Source: Gordionus sp. m RMFG-2023 (Eukaryota; Nematomorpha; Gordioida; Chordodea; Parachordodidae). Taken from it: a stretch of 64,000 bases of DNA. Each line of letters opens with the position of its first letter. Position 1 is the first letter of the stretch. The stretch is taken from NCBI RefSeq assembly GCF_954871325.1, contig NC_088775.1:75121561-75185560 (forward strand). The letters run 5' to 3'. Made by a program: the position numbers and the translations under genes. Below the pieces are notes generated by a model. It worked only from the letters and a program-made list of their open reading frames with translations. It made no database searches and was not told the DNA's origin. Below are positions 61,801 to 64,000 of the stretch, piece by piece.

Positions 61801-64000
61801 CGTAAGTGTTTTTTTAAAATAAAAATTAAAACTTATGGGTTTAAAAAACCATTGAAAATATTTCAATTTAAAGGGCGCCGATAGGGATCGGAACGGAAAC
61901 GACCCTTGTTTTCTGGTCCTGCTTAAAAGCTTAAATTTTGTAATATAATATTCTATTTAGAAGAAGGAACAAGGAAGTATAAGTAATGTATTTTACAATG
62001 ACCAAAGTCTAGTATATTTGTAATTTATATAAAAAATATAAAATTTTTAAGTTATAAAGTGGATAAAAGATAAACAATAAACAATAAAATTAAATATCAA
62101 ATTTGTATTGAAATGTTACTTCTTCTTTTAGTCGTCTATATAGCTTCCTCTAAACAAGCTTAAATAGAGATTTACCACGTCTTTGTTTTATTGGTACCAA
62201 AAAAAATATAAATAACAAGTAATATTTATTTAATATACAACCTTAACAAACCAGAATAGGGTGCCTCATAGCTCGAAGGCTAAGCAGAAATAAATTTCAA
62301 AAATAATACGCACGTTAACACTGTCGGATTTTTTTTATATAAAATGTGTTGTTTTAGATTTTATGTTTAAATTAACTCCCAAAAAAAATAGTAAAATAAA
62401 CCTTGAAGAAATTATTAAATTTTATGGTTTATTAACCAAGTCATAAATAGGGAAATAATGGTCAGAAATATTTTAAAAAAAAAACTCCATCTAAGCCGCA
62501 TAGATCCTTTATGAAAGTATCTGAAAGTAATACGCTTGCACATGCTTTGGCACAGTCTCTTAAGCCTCTTAGCTACTACAAGGCTGACAGGGATCGGAGT
62601 TTTGTAATTATGTTTTCAAAAAAATAATTTGATATTTTATTCAAACTTATAACACGCAAAATTTGTTAGCACCATTTTGGCGGTATCAGAAGGGAAACAT
62701 ATAAATTTTGAGCGGCGCATTTCTAATTTTTTATGGCAAGTCCTATGACTAACACGACTAATTTGATATTATAAAAAAATCTTGCATATATAATGGTTTT
62801 GTTTTCTCTATCAAAAAAATTTGATAAAAAATAAAATAATTGATTTGATGTTTAATAAGAGATACTCAATTCAATACATTTTAAGGAAAAATATATATGT
62901 TACAGTTAATATACAAACTTGGCTAATGTAGCTATCTAAAAACAATGGCTGTTATCTGTGGCGTCGCATTTAAATTTTTTATAATAAAATTTAAGAATGA
63001 GCAAAAAAAGGAAATTTGATCTAAAATCAGCAACAAAAAAATGGAAATATGAGCAACAAAACAATTTTAAAATATTTAAACGGTTATAAATGTTAAAAAT
63101 CATAAAATATTATGTCCAATAAACTAACAAAATTCATTTTTAAAAAAATCATAAAATGACTCCAAAATTTTTCAAGAAAGTTTATACATTAGCTAACTAG
63201 TTTGTAAAATATCTAATCCTCTAGCTAGTTTATATACTCCCTGTCTAGTTTGTAAGCTAGCAAAGCTTGTATATTAGCTGTATAACACACATTATATTTA
63301 TAACAAAGCAAGTCGTTTAATCTAATGATGCTTGACTATAAATATAGAAGCCTATTAACTATTGAGGTGGGGTTATCTTGCTCATATTTTTGAATTATTG
63401 AATTAGAATCGCTAAAAAAAATTCGCCATTTTATGAAATTTTATAAATATTATTTAATTTTTTAATCAAGAAGTGACTGGCCTGTTATTTTTATCTGGCC
63501 TGTTTAAGATAATGACAACCGAATCGAGCCAAAGTTTTTACTAAATAAAAATTAACACCCACTAAACAGCTCTATAAAAAAAATGAAAGAAGCATATCCT
63601 TTTTTTCTTCCATATTTCTTTATTTTATTTTATGTTCTTTGCTTCATTATTTTTCTTTTAATTTCGCTTACATATTTATTATTAACGTTTAAATGCGTCG
63701 TTTCAAATGAACAAAAAAAATTAATCTTAATATCCTTCTCCCCCTCCCCACTTTTTAATACAGTGTTGTGCCGATTTAATTCAAAACATATCCATATTTT
63801 TTAATACGTTTGTAAATAAAATTATTTAACTTGTAAAAATTGATAAGAATATATAAATTGTTATTTTAACAATTTTTTGCAAGTCAAATAATTTTATTTC
63901 CAAATAAATTAAAAAATATGGAAATGTTTTCCATCGAATCTGGTCAACATTGTAGCTAGTGAATATATGATGGAACGAATGCAACGAACATAAATTTATA

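Larger units (their letters stand above)
60201..64000 (+). other. Probable long intron of the A2M-like gene; no further exon found
   Basis: AT-rich. The next conserved segment expected (a region like RxxFPExW) was not found in any frame. Two small GCGAATTCG repeats lie here (60717-60815, 61751-61800) and a G run at 61040. The continuing exons must lie beyond the window. Confidence 0.5.

Overview
The window is AT-rich nuclear DNA from an animal. It holds parts of two spliced host genes, both on the + strand and both cut by a window edge. At the left edge (1-4217) lie the last five exons of translation elongation factor eEF2, including the diphthamide histidine and the C-terminal stop. At the right (51042-60200, running off the edge) lies the N-terminal half of an alpha-2-macroglobulin/CD109/TEP-family secreted protein in about 13 exons. 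Host exons are clearly less AT-rich than the surrounding introns and have ordinary GT-AG junctions. The pairing of an intron-rich eEF2 with an A2M/TEP gene points to a metazoan. I cannot name the lineage.

Nearly everything between the two genes is mobile DNA, much of it nested. From left to right: an old hAT transposase relic in an eEF2 intron; a foldback-type element of about 11.4 kb (6498-17921) with near-identical modular inverted arms of 1.5 kb or more and a 7-bp target duplication; a pair of adjacent hAT elements with GGCCCGG-rich ends (17937-20535); a 6.4-kb element (23368-29789) with tandem-motif ends and a 10-bp flanking repeat, which has received two hAT insertions; a decayed Ty3/gypsy LTR element on the - strand (30346-36995) with a deleted piggyBac inside its gag region; a G/C-run-ended hAT-like element (40741-42256); and a BED-finger hAT with a perfect 8-bp duplication (43532-45054). 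A further hAT copy (59127-59993), itself carrying a small MITE, sits in an intron of the A2M-like gene.

I did not see a tRNA, rRNA or CRISPR array, nor a new multi-gene system. The least explained features are the foldback element, with its hairpin minisatellite and an unplaced coding exon near its centre, and the 6.4-kb tandem-motif-ended element with its deleted derivative at 13636-14450. No complete transposase could be tied to either.
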